Shown piece after piece: positions 7,741 to 15,740 of a DNA stretch of 64,000 nucleotides; position 1 is the stretch's first letter; each line of letters opens with the position of its first letter. Under the pieces are notes generated by a model. That model did not search any database. It was not told the DNA's origin and worked only from the letters and a program-made list of their open reading frames with translations. Origin of the DNA: Gordonia spumicola (lineage in GTDB: Bacteria; Actinomycetota; Actinomycetes; Mycobacteriales; Mycobacteriaceae); the NCBI RefSeq assembly GCF_009932475.1, contig NZ_BJOV01000001.1, positions 124,001 through 188,000 on the forward strand, written 5' to 3'. Both the position numbers and the translations under genes were made by a program.

Positions 7741-9105
7741 ATGTCCATGTCGAATGGTCTGATACGAGGCATGAGACTCAGGGGGAAGCTCGTTGTCACC
7801 ACCGTGGCCGGGATCGTTGCGGCAGGTGTGCCGGGGCAGGCGTCGGCACTGACCGACCTGCCGCCGATCGGCTCCGACATCGCGATCGACGGCCCGACGA
7901 TCGGCGACCACCACGACGTCCTCGGGACGTTGCTGCCGTCCACTCTGCTGGGCGACGCCGTCGTCATCGTCACACCCGGAACCGACGACGACGGGCTGTT
8001 CCCGCGCGTCGACGGGATCATCGGCGACAGGCGGAGCAAGATCGTCCAGTATCCGGAAGCGCTGTGGCCGATCGCGACCGGCAAGTCGGGCAGGCTCCTG
8101 CCCTTCTTCGCGCCGAGCTACGACGAGTCGCGCGACGTCGCCGTCGACCACAATCTGCAGATCATGAGGGCCTTCAAGGACGTCGACCGGGTCGTCGTCT
8201 ACACCGGTTTCTCGCAGGGCGCGGAAGCGCTCGGCAACGCCGCGGAACAGGCGGCGTCCGAGGGTCTGCTCGGCCCGAACACGATGATCCTCCTCGTCTC
8301 CGATCCGCGTGGGCCGTGGGGCCTCAAGTCGGGTCTGCGCGACATCCCGTTCAGCGGGCCGGTGATGGCGGTTTTCGGCGCGGAGAGCAACGGGGCCCGC
8401 GACCCCGCCGAGACTGGCGACACGAAGGTCGTCGAGGTGATCGTCCGAGGCGACCCGGTGGCCGACTGGCAGTGGAACCCGCTGCGTCCAGCATCGTCGC
8501 TGCTGGTCAACGGCGCCGGGTTCCTCGCGATCCACGCGGGCACAGGGAAGTACTCGTACGCGCATCTGGAGAACCTGGAGCACGAGAGCACCCTGTACAG
8601 CGCCGAGGGCGACACCACGTACGAGGTCTACGACACCTATCACCCGCTGGCGTTGTTGCAGTACACGATCGCCGAGGCCGTCGGGATCCCGGTCAGCGAC
8701 GCCACGATGCGGGAATGGGACAGGCAGGCCGAGCGGTTCTACCCGCTGCAGGAGGTCTCCCCGGCGACGGCCGATCCCGCAGCCGAGGTCGTCTCCGACG
8801 CGCCCGCGGGTCGACACCGTCTGCTCGACGACGACGGGCGGTGGGCCGAACCCGACCAGAACGCGGCCAGGCACCGCGCCCCGCGGCACGAGGCCGCCGA
8901 CGACCCGGTCGACACCACCGTCGATCGGCCCGCGGCGGCCGTCGACGTGACGACGGAGTCGACGCCGGACGAGCCGACACCGGTGGTCGAGCCCGCGACG
9001 ACCGACGCCGACCCGCAGCCCGCGGAGACGTCGACCGTCGAGACCTCACCCGCCGACACCGTCGACGTTCCGACCGATTCGGGACCGGTGGCGGAGATCA
9101 GCTGA
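7741..9105 (+). CDS. Secreted PE-PPE-domain (cutinase-like) hydrolase
   Basis: The 454-residue protein has a signal peptide (residues 11-36, ending QASA) and an alpha/beta-hydrolase domain of the PE-PPE C-terminal type (about 60-335) with nucleophile motif GFSQG (S158). A Pro/Thr/Asp-rich, probably disordered tail follows (about 345-454). In mycobacteria this domain follows PE or PPE modules; here it is alone behind a Sec signal, as in Gordonia, Rhodococcus and Nocardia. It is likely an esterase or thioesterase acting on cell-envelope lipids. ATG 7771 (MRLRGK) is an alternative start. It overlaps the convergent menE end by 8 bp. Confidence 0.82.
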   Translation: MSMSNGLIRGMRLRGKLVVTTVAGIVAAGVPGQASALTDLPPIGSDIAIDGPTIGDHHDVLGTLLPSTLLGDAVVIVTPGTDDDGLFPRVDGIIGDRRSKIVQYPEALWPIATGKSGRLLPFFAPSYDESRDVAVDHNLQIMRAFKDVDRVVVYTGFSQGAEALGNAAEQAASEGLLGPNTMILLVSDPRGPWGLKSGLRDIPFSGPVMAVFGAESNGARDPAETGDTKVVEVIVRGDPVADWQWNPLRPASSLLVNGAGFLAIHAGTGKYSYAHLENLEHESTLYSAEGDTTYEVYDTYHPLALLQYTIAEAVGIPVSDATMREWDRQAERFYPLQEVSPATADPAAEVVSDAPAGRHRLLDDDGRWAEPDQNAARHRAPRHEAADDPVDTTVDRPAAAVDVTTESTPDEPTPVVEPATTDADPQPAETSTVETSPADTVDVPTDSGPVAEIS

Positions 9106-10309
9106 GGAGCTCGCGCAGCGCCGCGCGGTTCACCTTGCCCGGTCCGCGCAGTGGCAGCGAGTCGAGGACGAACACCTCGCGCGGGGCGGCGTAGCGGTCG
9201 AGACGGTCGACGACGAACTCCCGGATCTCGTCGAGCGTCGGGGCCGCCCGACCCTCCGCCGGAACGACGGCGACGACGACGCGTTCGCCGAGGCGCTCGT
9301 CGGGGAGGCCGACGACTGCGCAGTCTCCGACGGCGGGAAGTTCGGCGATCACGGCCTCGACGACCTGCGGGATGACGGTGAGTCCACCGGTGGACACGGC
9401 CTCGTCGGCGCGCCCCACGATCGACAGGACGCCGTCGCGGACGACGCCGAGATCGTCGGTGCGGAACCAGCCGGGTTCGGCGAACGCGGGATGGTCGGGC
9501 CGGTTGCGGTAGCCGAGCGCGACGGTCGAGCCGCCGAGGACGACGCGGCCGACGCCGTCGTCGTTCGGCGCGTCGATGCGGATCGTCGTCCCCCGCAGCG
9601 GGACGCCGTCGTAGACGCACCCGCCGGCGGTCTCGCTCATGCCGTATGTGGTGACGATAGCCAGGCCCGCATCGCGCGCGTCGCGCTGCAGGGCCGGGGG
9701 AGTGGCGGCGCCGCCGACGAGGATCGCGTCGAATGTGCGGAGCGCGTTGACCGCGGGGGGATGGGCGAGGGCCTTGCGCAGCTGCACCGGAACCAGCGAG
9801 GTGTACCGCCTCGGCCCGTCGAGGGCGTCCGCCGCGGCGGGCAGGACCGCGGGGTCGAAGCCCGCGGACACGTCGACGACGACGGGGTCGGCTCCGGCGG
9901 CGATCGACCGCAGCATCACCTGCAGTCCCGCGATGTGGTGGGGCGGCAGGGTCTGCAGCCAGGCTCCGGGGCCGCCGAGCGCGACGGCCGTCGCCTCGGC
10001 CGAGGCCGCGAGCGTGGCCGCGGTGTGCATCGCGCCCTTCGGGACGCCGGTGGTGCCCGACGTGGACACGACCAGTGCGCAGCGGTCGTCGACGGGCGCC
10101 CCGACGCCGAGGTGCGTGCGCAGCAGCGTCGACTCGTTGGAGTCGACGTCGGGGAGCGGGAGGTATGCGGCGTCGCCCGCCAGCAGAGCCGACAGATCCC
10201 GCCGTGCTCGGAGCACGGCGGGAGTCGGCGGCAGTACCAGCGGTCGGAGGACTCTCAGGACTCGTCCTCGTCGTCTCGTCGGGGGAAGGGGTCCTCGTCG
10301 AACGGCCAT
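9098..10309 (-). CDS. menE: o-Succinylbenzoate-CoA ligase MenE
   Basis: MenE activates o-succinylbenzoate with CoA and ATP in menaquinone synthesis. The P-loop STSGTTGVPKG, the TYGMSETAGGCVYDG motif, YRNRPDHPAF...WFRTDDLG and the C-terminal lysine region RGPGKVNRAALREL mark an adenylate-forming enzyme. It is short (403 residues), as actinobacterial MenE is. The start is uncertain. ATG 10309 lies 55 nt inside the upstream DUF3349 gene, while homologous-looking sequence begins near residue 17, where no normal start codon exists. Confidence 0.9.
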   Translation of the reverse strand: MAVRRGPLPPTRRRGRVLRVLRPLVLPPTPAVLRARRDLSALLAGDAAYLPLPDVDSNESTLLRTHLGVGAPVDDRCALVVSTSGTTGVPKGAMHTAATLAASAEATAVALGGPGAWLQTLPPHHIAGLQVMLRSIAAGADPVVVDVSAGFDPAVLPAAADALDGPRRYTSLVPVQLRKALAHPPAVNALRTFDAILVGGAATPPALQRDARDAGLAIVTTYGMSETAGGCVYDGVPLRGTTIRIDAPNDDGVGRVVLGGSTVALGYRNRPDHPAFAEPGWFRTDDLGVVRDGVLSIVGRADEAVSTGGLTVIPQVVEAVIAELPAVGDCAVVGLPDERLGERVVVAVVPAEGRAAPTLDEIREFVVDRLDRYAAPREVFVLDSLPLRGPGKVNRAALRELLS

Positions 10310-10587
10310 CCGGCGTTCTCCAGGGTCGCCCGGACTCGTTCGATGTCCTCGTCGCGGGGGAGTTCGTCGGTGACCTTGGAGATCTGCACGCCGATGTCGA
10401 CGCGGTCGATCGCGTCGAGCGGCCGGTCGGCCGCGATCATGTCGATCGCGACCTGGTGGATCTCCTCTTCGCTCAGCTGGCGACGCAGCAGCGCGAAGAG
10501 CGGAACGTAGTCGCCCTGCGGCACGCCTTCCGGGTACCCGGCTCGCAGCCAGGCCCGGATGGCGGAGAGAAACGAATGGCGTTCCAT
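10255..10587 (-). CDS. DUF3349-family protein, copy A
   Basis: The protein is 110 residues: a helical bundle starting with FLSAIRAWLRAGYPEGVPQGDYVPLFALLRRQ, then a segment with DRVDIGVQISKVTDELPRDEDIERVRATLENAGWPF. The GYPEGVP.DY.PL.ALL signature is shared with the neighbouring copy B and marks DUF3349. The M. tuberculosis homolog sits at the same place before menE; no function is known. ATG 10587 is chosen because the 7 residues before it are not family-like. The tail is acidic (DEDES) and overlaps the longest menE frame. Confidence 0.8.
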   Translation of the reverse strand: MERHSFLSAIRAWLRAGYPEGVPQGDYVPLFALLRRQLSEEEIHQVAIDMIAADRPLDAIDRVDIGVQISKVTDELPRDEDIERVRATLENAGWPFDEDPFPRRDDEDES

Positions 10588-10597
10588 CGCGGTGAAT

Positions 10598-10909
10598 CTA
10601 CTCCGCAACGGGAACCGAGACGGCCAGCGGCCAGCCCGCGGCGGCCAGGCGCGCCGAGACCTGGCGGAGCTCCTCCTGGGACGGAGCCTGTTCGGTGACG
10701 GCGTGGATGGCCTCGGTGATGCGCTCGGGCGTCGCCGGGCTGTCGGTCCCGTGCTCGAGGGCGAGCTTCAGGACGATGTCGGTGATCTCCGACTCGGTCA
10801 GCACCGGGGTCAGGAGGGCGAGGAGGGGCGGGTAGTCGGACGCCGGGACGCCTTCGGGGTATCCGGCGCGAATCCAGTTGACGACGTTCTCGAACAGTGA
10901 GGGTGCCAT
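10598..10909 (-). CDS. DUF3349-family protein, copy B
   Basis: This 103-residue paralog of the next gene downstream shares the N-terminal WIRAGYPEGVPASDYPPLLALL and the C-terminal LAAAGWPL segments. Copy A's start lies 10 bp after this stop, so the two look like a tandem duplication and are probably co-transcribed with menE. Two adjacent DUF3349 genes could form heteromers. Function unknown. Confidence 0.8.
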   Translation of the reverse strand: MAPSLFENVVNWIRAGYPEGVPASDYPPLLALLTPVLTESEITDIVLKLALEHGTDSPATPERITEAIHAVTEQAPSQEELRQVSARLAAAGWPLAVSVPVAE

Positions 10910-10945
10910 GTCAGCGTTGGGCCTTTCCGATCCGTGGGCGGATCG

Positions 10946-11221
10946 TCACTTCTTGTAGGCGAAGTCGGGGAAGATCTTGAGGTCGAAGTAGTAGTTCAGC
11001 GTCTGGCGCGTGATCCACAGGATTCCGACGACGATGACGACGGCGGCCAGTCCGATGAGGAAGTAGCCGAGGTACTTCAGGGCGGGGTTGGCGGGGCGGC
11101 CCGCGATGGAGCCGTCGCCTGCCGCTTCGGCGCGCATGCCGAGCGCGAAGAGGGCGGGGAGGCCTGCGCCGAGGATGAGTCCGACGGCGAGGACCTTGGT
11201 GATCGCGGTGATGATGTCCAT
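10946..11221 (-). CDS. Small membrane protein between pitA and DUF3349 genes
   Basis: The protein is 91 residues with two membrane helices (about 8-28 and 47-70), the connecting loop MRAEAAGDGSIAGRPANPALKY, and an aromatic C-terminus (LNYYFDLKIFPDFAYKK). It sits in the position of M. tuberculosis Rv0544c, downstream of pitA, and resembles it in size and layout. It may be an accessory to PitA or simply part of the same operon. No known motif. Confidence 0.8.
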   Translation of the reverse strand: MDIITAITKVLAVGLILGAGLPALFALGMRAEAAGDGSIAGRPANPALKYLGYFLIGLAAVVIVVGILWITRQTLNYYFDLKIFPDFAYKK

Positions 11222-11251
11222 GTCTGTGCAGCCTTGTCTGGGTTGGGCCGC

Positions 11252-12475
11252 TCAGGCCTGGGTGGTTGCGTCGTCGGCGGGGACCGGCGAGTTGGTCTCG
11301 TCGTCCCATTCGGCGTTGACGTTGCTGTGGTCGACCTTCTGCTGCTGTGCCCGCCAGTACATGTAGCCGGACAGCGCGGCGAGGATCGCGAAGATGACGA
11401 TCGCGCCCGGAGCGCCGCCGATGAGGTGAGCGAGCCAGAAGCAGAGTGCGCCGACGATGGCGGCTGCCGGGAGGGTCGTGACCCAGGCGACGGCCATGCG
11501 GCCCGCGACGCCCCAGCGGACCTCGGCGCCCTTCTTGCCGAGTCCCGAGCCGAGGATCGAGCCGGTGGCGACGTGGGTGGTCGAGAGCGCCATGCCCGCG
11601 GCCGAGCTGGTGAGGATGATCGCGGCGGACGAGGCCTCGGCGGCCATGCCCTGCGGGGCCTTGATCTCGACGAGACCCTTGCCGAGCGTCCGGATGATGC
11701 GCCAGCCGCCGAGCCAGGTGCCGAGTGCGATGGCGCTGGCACAGGTGACGACGACCCAGATCGGCAGACCGTGGGAGACCGACGCCGCGTCGAGATGGCC
11801 GGTCGCGATCAGGGCCAGGGCGATGACGCCCATCGTCTTCTGTGCGTCGCCGGTGCCGTGTGCGAGGGACACGAGCGATGCGGATGCGACCTGGCCGCGA
11901 CGGAAGCCCTTCTCCTTCTTGGCTTCGGACATTCCATTGGTGATCGCGTAGATCAGGAGAGTGCCGACGGCGGCGACGACGCAGGCGATCAGGGGTGCGA
12001 ACAGTGCCGGGACGATGACCTTGCCGAGGATGCCGTGCCAGTTGATGCCTCCGCTGCCGAGAGCCGCGAGGCCCGCGCCGATGAGTCCGCCGAAGAGGGC
12101 GTGCGACGAACTCGACGGGAGGCCGAACAGCCAGGTGAAGAGGTTCCACAGGATGGCGCCGATGAGGCCGGCGAAGATGATGATCAGCGCCTTGTTGCCG
12201 TCGAGGCCCTCGACGAGCGCGCCTTTGGCGTCACCGGACGTGTTCTGGATCTTCAGAACGTCCTTGGTGATGGTGGCGGCGACCTCGACGGAGAGGAACG
12301 CGCCGACCAGGTTGAGGATCGCCGAGAGGCCGACGGCCACCTTCGGCTTGAGGGCACCGGTGGCGATGGAGGTCGCCATGGCGTTGCCGGTGTCGTGGAA
12401 GCCGTTGGTGAAGTCGAAGCCTAGGGCTGTGACGATCAACAGCACAAGAATGATCATCTCTGCGGTCATGGACAT
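11252..12475 (-). CDS. pitA: Low-affinity inorganic phosphate transporter PitA
   Basis: This 407-residue PiT-family (SLC20-like) permease has about ten to eleven membrane helices. The duplicated signatures are visible: GFDFTNGFHDTGNAMA near the N-terminus, GLPSSSSHALFGGLIGA mid-protein, LAHGTGDAQKTMGVIAL, and the STTHVATGSILGSGLG repeat. Such carriers take up metal-phosphate with protons or sodium. ATG 12475 and ATG 12469 are both possible starts. The 56 residues of the longer frame to 12643 lack family features. The small membrane gene at 10946 follows in the same direction. Confidence 0.93.
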   Translation of the reverse strand: MSMTAEMIILVLLIVTALGFDFTNGFHDTGNAMATSIATGALKPKVAVGLSAILNLVGAFLSVEVAATITKDVLKIQNTSGDAKGALVEGLDGNKALIIIFAGLIGAILWNLFTWLFGLPSSSSHALFGGLIGAGLAALGSGGINWHGILGKVIVPALFAPLIACVVAAVGTLLIYAITNGMSEAKKEKGFRRGQVASASLVSLAHGTGDAQKTMGVIALALIATGHLDAASVSHGLPIWVVVTCASAIALGTWLGGWRIIRTLGKGLVEIKAPQGMAAEASSAAIILTSSAAGMALSTTHVATGSILGSGLGKKGAEVRWGVAGRMAVAWVTTLPAAAIVGALCFWLAHLIGGAPGAIVIFAILAALSGYMYWRAQQQKVDHSNVNAEWDDETNSPVPADDATTQA

Positions 12476-12729
12476 AACTATGAGGGGCGGACAGTACACC
12501 TCGTCAACTCCCGGCAGTCGGTGTTTTCCACGCCTGACCTGTAGGTTTCCATTCGTCATCGACGTATTCACGAGATGTTCACCCGAGCGATCGGTCGACG
12601 TCACCGTCGCCTCGGCCGCTGCTTGACGGGCGTCTGTCGACAAGGTGTCCGGCGGGTGAACGAGCGGGCGGCGCGTGGGCCGGTCGCAGCCGCCGTTCGA
12701 GGGGACGGGGCGTGTGCGAGAATCGCGGA

Positions 12730-13788
12730 ATGACGCTGAAGCTGGGTATGCCGATCAACTACGCGGGCGACTTCCGGGAGACGATCGAGAACCTCCGCGA
12801 CTTCGAGTCGGTCGGTGTCCGCCGCGTCACGGTCCCGGAGGCGTACAGCTTCGACGCGGTCAGTCAGCTCGGCTACATCGCCGCCCGCACCGACACGATG
12901 GAACTGCAGACCGGCATCCTGCCGATGTATTCGCGGACGCCGACCAACCTGGCTATGACCGCGGCGGGCCTCGACTACATCAGCGGCGGACGCGCGATCC
13001 TCGGCATCGGCGCGTCGGGCCCGCAGGTGATCGAGGGCTTCCACGGAGTCAAGTACGACTACCCGCTCGGCCGGGCACGCGAGAACGCCGAGATCTGCCG
13101 CAAGGTGTGGCGGCGCGAGCGTCTCGAGTACCGCGGCAAGCACTACCAGCTTCCGCTGACCGCGGAGGACGGCGGCTCGGGCCTCGGGAAGTCGTTGAAG
13201 ATCATCAATCACCCGGTGCGTGACACGATCCCGATGTTGCTCGCCGCGATCGGCCCGAAGAACGTCGAGCTGGCCGCGGAGCTGTTCGAGGAGTTCCAGC
13301 CGTTCCTGTTCCTCCCCGAGTACGTCGAGGAGGCCTTCGGTCCGGCGCTCGCGGCGGGCTACGCCAAGCGCGACCCCGCCCTCGGGGCCCTGTCGATCGT
13401 CGTCCAGACGTCGGCGCTGATCACCGACGACGTCGACGCCGCCGAGCAGGCGCTGAACGCGATCCGGCATCACACCGCGCTGTACATAGGAGGCATGGGC
13501 GCCCGCGGCAAGAACTTCTACAACTCGCTCGTCCAGCGGTACGGCTACGTCGACGAGGCGAAGCTCATCCAGGACCTGTACCTGTCCGGCCGCAAGGACG
13601 AGGCCGCGGCTGCCGTCCCCGACGAACTGGTCCGCAAGATGAGCCTCATCGGCCCGCGTTCCTATGTCCAGGAGCGCGTCGAGGCCTTCCGCGGCGCCGA
13701 CGTCGGCGTCCTCCTCGCCTCGCCCGCCGCCCACACGCACGCCGAACGCGTCGACACCATGCGCGAACTCGCCGAGATCATCGGCTGA
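12730..13788 (+). CDS. F420-dependent LLM-class oxidoreductase
   Basis: A 352-residue TIM-barrel of the luciferase-like (LLM) family. It begins LKLGMPINYAGDFRETIENLRDFESVGV and has the LQTGILPMYSRTPTNLAMTAAGLDYISGGRAILGIGASGPQVIEGFHG region typical of coenzyme F420-dependent enzymes. Lack of an FMN-type active site and the closeness to methylene-H4MPT reductase-like proteins favour F420, but the substrate is unknown. ATG 12730 is preferred over 12712. A perfect 34-bp palindrome follows the stop. Confidence 0.85.
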   Translation: MTLKLGMPINYAGDFRETIENLRDFESVGVRRVTVPEAYSFDAVSQLGYIAARTDTMELQTGILPMYSRTPTNLAMTAAGLDYISGGRAILGIGASGPQVIEGFHGVKYDYPLGRARENAEICRKVWRRERLEYRGKHYQLPLTAEDGGSGLGKSLKIINHPVRDTIPMLLAAIGPKNVELAAELFEEFQPFLFLPEYVEEAFGPALAAGYAKRDPALGALSIVVQTSALITDDVDAAEQALNAIRHHTALYIGGMGARGKNFYNSLVQRYGYVDEAKLIQDLYLSGRKDEAAAAVPDELVRKMSLIGPRSYVQERVEAFRGADVGVLLASPAAHTHAERVDTMRELAEIIG

Positions 13789-13798
13789 CGCGGAACCC

Positions 13799-13856
13799 GC
13801 TCACCTCCACGACATCCGCTCCCCTCCGGAGGGGAGCGGATGTCGACGAAGTGAGC
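13799..13856. terminator. Strong hairpin after the LLM oxidoreductase gene
   Basis: A perfect palindrome with 17-bp arms and no loop (13811-13844; arm gacatccgctcccctcc) lies inside outer arms gctcac/gtgagc. It starts 11 bp after the stop codon and probably terminates transcription. Its core CATCCGCTCC recurs in the hairpin at 39844-39883, so it may belong to a dispersed palindrome family. Confidence 0.65.
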
Positions 13857-13914
13857 GGACACGCCGTCATTCGGCCGGAGTGCCGGAGATGGTGGTCGAG
13901 GTACGGTCAGTGCC

Positions 13915-14100
13915 ATGTCGTCGACCGTGCTGGCCCTCGTCATCGCGACGGTGATCGTCGTCGCCGTCTCCGCGATCGTGGGAGGCCTGTGCCTGGCGTA
14001 TCTCCACGAGGAGCACGTCCGCGGTACCCGTCCGGGGCGAATCCTGTTCCGCGCCCTCGACGCGATCTCCCGCACCCTCGACCGGATTCCCTGGTTCTGA
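13915..14100 (+). CDS. Small single-pass membrane protein
   Basis: This 61-residue frame has one clear N-terminal membrane helix (residues 3-28, TVLALVIATVIVVAVSAIVGGL) and a basic cytoplasmic tail (EEHVRGTRPGRILFRALDAISRTLDRIPWF). Third codon positions are strongly GC-rich, like its neighbours. I do not recognise the family. It converges with the gene at 14116 with 15 bp between them. Confidence 0.55.
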   Translation: MSSTVLALVIATVIVVAVSAIVGGLCLAYLHEEHVRGTRPGRILFRALDAISRTLDRIPWF

Positions 14101-14115
14101 CGTCCCGCGTGTGCA

Positions 14116-14433
14116 TCAGCGCTCGCGACGACGTTCTCGACTGACTTTCCACCAGTAGGCCGCGGCGCCGACGAACGGGATGCAGACGACCACAAGCTTC
14201 CATCCGATGCGGGAGCCCTCGCTGAGATCCGACCGGTCGATCGCATCCGCGGCGTGAGACGAGAAACCCCACCACACCCAGCCTAGGACTATCAACACGG
14301 GCACAACGGTGAGTACGAGGACGAGAAGCATGGAATAGAAGTCCAAGAAGCAGCCGCCGGACCTCGCGCACTCACTGAGCCCCGCCTCGGCAAGGATGAC
14401 GGGAGTCGGGGTCACCCCGTCGACACTACTCAC
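14116..14433 (-). CDS. Small membrane protein with two helices
   Basis: This 105-residue frame has a hydrophobic segment at about 35-58 (LLVLVLTVVPVLIVLGWVWWGF), a polar middle with HAADAIDRSDLSEGSRIG, and a second helix at 78-93 ending WWKVSRERRRER. The layout resembles short PLDc_N-like membrane proteins, but no diagnostic motif is visible. The first 33 residues are weak, so the true start may be the Met before LLVLVL (residue 35). Function unknown. Confidence 0.5.
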   Translation of the reverse strand: MSSVDGVTPTPVILAEAGLSECARSGGCFLDFYSMLLVLVLTVVPVLIVLGWVWWGFSSHAADAIDRSDLSEGSRIGWKLVVVCIPFVGAAAYWWKVSRERRRER

Positions 14434-14457
14434 CGACGACGACGGGGTGCGGATTCG

Positions 14458-14632
14458 TCAGTCGGTGTAGCACAGGTCGTCGACGGGGTCGTCGGAGTCG
14501 TGGATTCCCCACAGCAGCCGGAACGTCTCACCCTGGTGGAAGCTGAGGCGGGAGACGTAGTGGTCGCACGACTTGGCGAAGACCTGGTCTGCCCGGATCG
14601 ACGGCAGCACCCGTGCCGTCTCCCCTCCGGTC
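14458..14632 (-). pseudogene. Possible 3' remnant of an alpha/beta-hydrolase-like gene beside attL
   Basis: The minus strand from the att core to TGA 14458 codes without stops for TGGETARVLPSIRADQVFA and about 40 more residues, ending DDLCYTD. Third codon positions are GC-rich, as in real genes, and the segment resembles the C-terminal region of alpha/beta hydrolases. It has no start. Upstream it runs into the att core and then element DNA, so on the original chromosome it began directly at the menB stop. It is probably a decayed or truncated gene. Confidence 0.35.
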
Positions 14633-14648
14633 AGTAGTAGTACGGGTA
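14633..14648. other. attL core (16-bp direct repeat)
   Basis: Identical to 23775-23790. Read on the minus strand it encodes Y-P-Y-Y-Y; the base a14633 also begins tca (14631-14633), a TGA stop, so this is the original 3' end of menB pushed 9.1 kb away. Bases just outside the repeat differ between the copies. Confidence 0.85.
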
Positions 14649-14750
14649 CGGTGACCTGGGCGTTCGTGATGTTCCAGGTGTTCGAATGATGGTCGTTACT
14701 GCTGGTCAGGGCGTCGATGATGTTCGATAGGTGAATATCGCGCTCGTGCT

Positions 14751-14772
14751 ACTGCCGACTGACTGCCGACTG
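14751..14772 (+). other. Putative integrase arm-type sites, left (two ACTGCCGACTG)
   Basis: Two perfect adjacent copies of the 11-mer ACTGCCGACTG (14751-14761, 14762-14772) lie about 100 bp inside attL. The same motif, in the same orientation and the same 11-bp step, lies inside attR at 23709-23730. In a circular element both pairs would flank attP. Confidence 0.65.
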
Positions 14773-14776
14773 AGTC

Positions 14777-15316
14777 CTACGCCGAGCCGCCGACAGTCCG
14801 AAGCGACCCGAGCACCCTGTCAATCAACTCGTCGAGATCGTCCAACTCGTTCCTCCCGAAGCCACTCGAATCGAACTCAGGCACCATCACCTCGCGACCA
14901 GCGACAACGACCTTCACCGGAGCAAGGACCGACACATTCTGCTCCCACGAATCAATCCCCACACGAGGCGATCCGGCGAACTCTACGCATTCGGACTGCC
15001 CAAGCCGAGCCACCCAGCCCGTGATCAGCCTGTCGTCTGGCTCGTCCCGAAGGCTGGTGAACCCGCTCCAGCAATCGTCGGCACTCGAACCCCGAACCTC
15101 ACCGATGGTGCCCTCGTTGACCCAGACGATGCGAAACTCCGCACCGTCGTCGGACGTCCGATACTCAACGTAGGCGGCCTCAAGAGGGCCGTCAGCCCCC
15201 GACAGGCGTGCTACCGCCGCCACCAGCGACATCGGCACGCCGACGTTTGACAGTCGGGATCGTAGGTACTGAGAGAGATTGTGGAACGGACCATTCTCCG
15301 TAAGCGCGTATTTCAT
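14777..15316 (-). CDS. Unknown protein at the attL edge of the element
   Basis: From ATG 15316 this 179-residue protein begins MKYALTENGPFHNLSQYLRS. It is mixed alpha/beta in character with a mostly acidic surface, has no membrane segment and no motif I recognise, and ends LDELIDRVLGSLRTVGG. It lies alone between the arm sites and a non-coding stretch, separated from the capsid operon by a terminator. Genes at this edge of satellites and prophages are often accessory cargo such as phage-exclusion factors, but that is positional inference only. Function not recognised. Confidence 0.7.
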   Translation of the reverse strand: MKYALTENGPFHNLSQYLRSRLSNVGVPMSLVAAVARLSGADGPLEAAYVEYRTSDDGAEFRIVWVNEGTIGEVRGSSADDCWSGFTSLRDEPDDRLITGWVARLGQSECVEFAGSPRVGIDSWEQNVSVLAPVKVVVAGREVMVPEFDSSGFGRNELDDLDELIDRVLGSLRTVGGSA

Positions 15317-15686
15317 CCGTACAGCGTAGAGGCGCGGACCACACCACGACGCACATTCACCCCACAACCCAGCAACCTTGGCGGAGCCGCCAAGGTTGCC
15401 GCATCACGAAAGAACCAACCGACACCCAGCAGGTGCCGGTTGACCACCGCCCCTACGAGCGCGCCCTCAACGTGAAGGCCCCCTGGGGGTAGCCTCTCGA
15501 TCGACCCCAAAACGGCACTCGCTACGCATAGCGGTACAGATCCTGCATGCGGATTTCTCTGTGTTTTGCCCCCGCTCACGGGCCCTGGAACCCGTACACG
15601 GCCAGAGGTCGTATGCGTAGCGGCGCCGGTTCGAGGCGGGTCGAGGGTGTACCCCCACCCCTGTCTGGTGCTGGCCCCGTGAGAGT
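15317..15686. other. 370-bp non-coding stretch of the element with two inverted repeats
   Basis: No convincing gene is present here. A perfect 13-bp-arm hairpin lies at 15372-15399 (arm gcaaccttggcgg). A second repeat pairs cgctacgcata (15520-15530) with tatgcgtagcg (15612-15622) across 81 nt. The stretch follows the capsid-operon terminator and precedes the attL-edge gene, so it may hold that gene's promoter or a packaging or replication site. No use can be assigned from sequence alone. Confidence 0.5.
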
Positions 15687-15734
15687 GAGACGGCCCGACC
15701 TGAGGCGAGATGTCTACGCAGGTCGGGCCGTCTC
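15687..15734 (-). terminator. Terminator after the major capsid gene
   Basis: A perfect 16-bp inverted repeat (15687-15702 and 15719-15734, arm gagacggcccgacctg) with a 16-nt loop begins 6 bp after the capsid stop codon, where the long minus-strand operon of the element should end. Confidence 0.8.
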
Positions 15735-15740
15735 GGGGTG

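Noticed and set aside
14649..14742. Extension of the hydrolase-like frame through attL into the element
   Set aside because: The frame stays open across the att core and would read VPVLLLTGGE, but the left part is element DNA next to arm sites, uses rare GTA/CTA codons at the core and meets a stop without a start codon. Treated as chance continuation.
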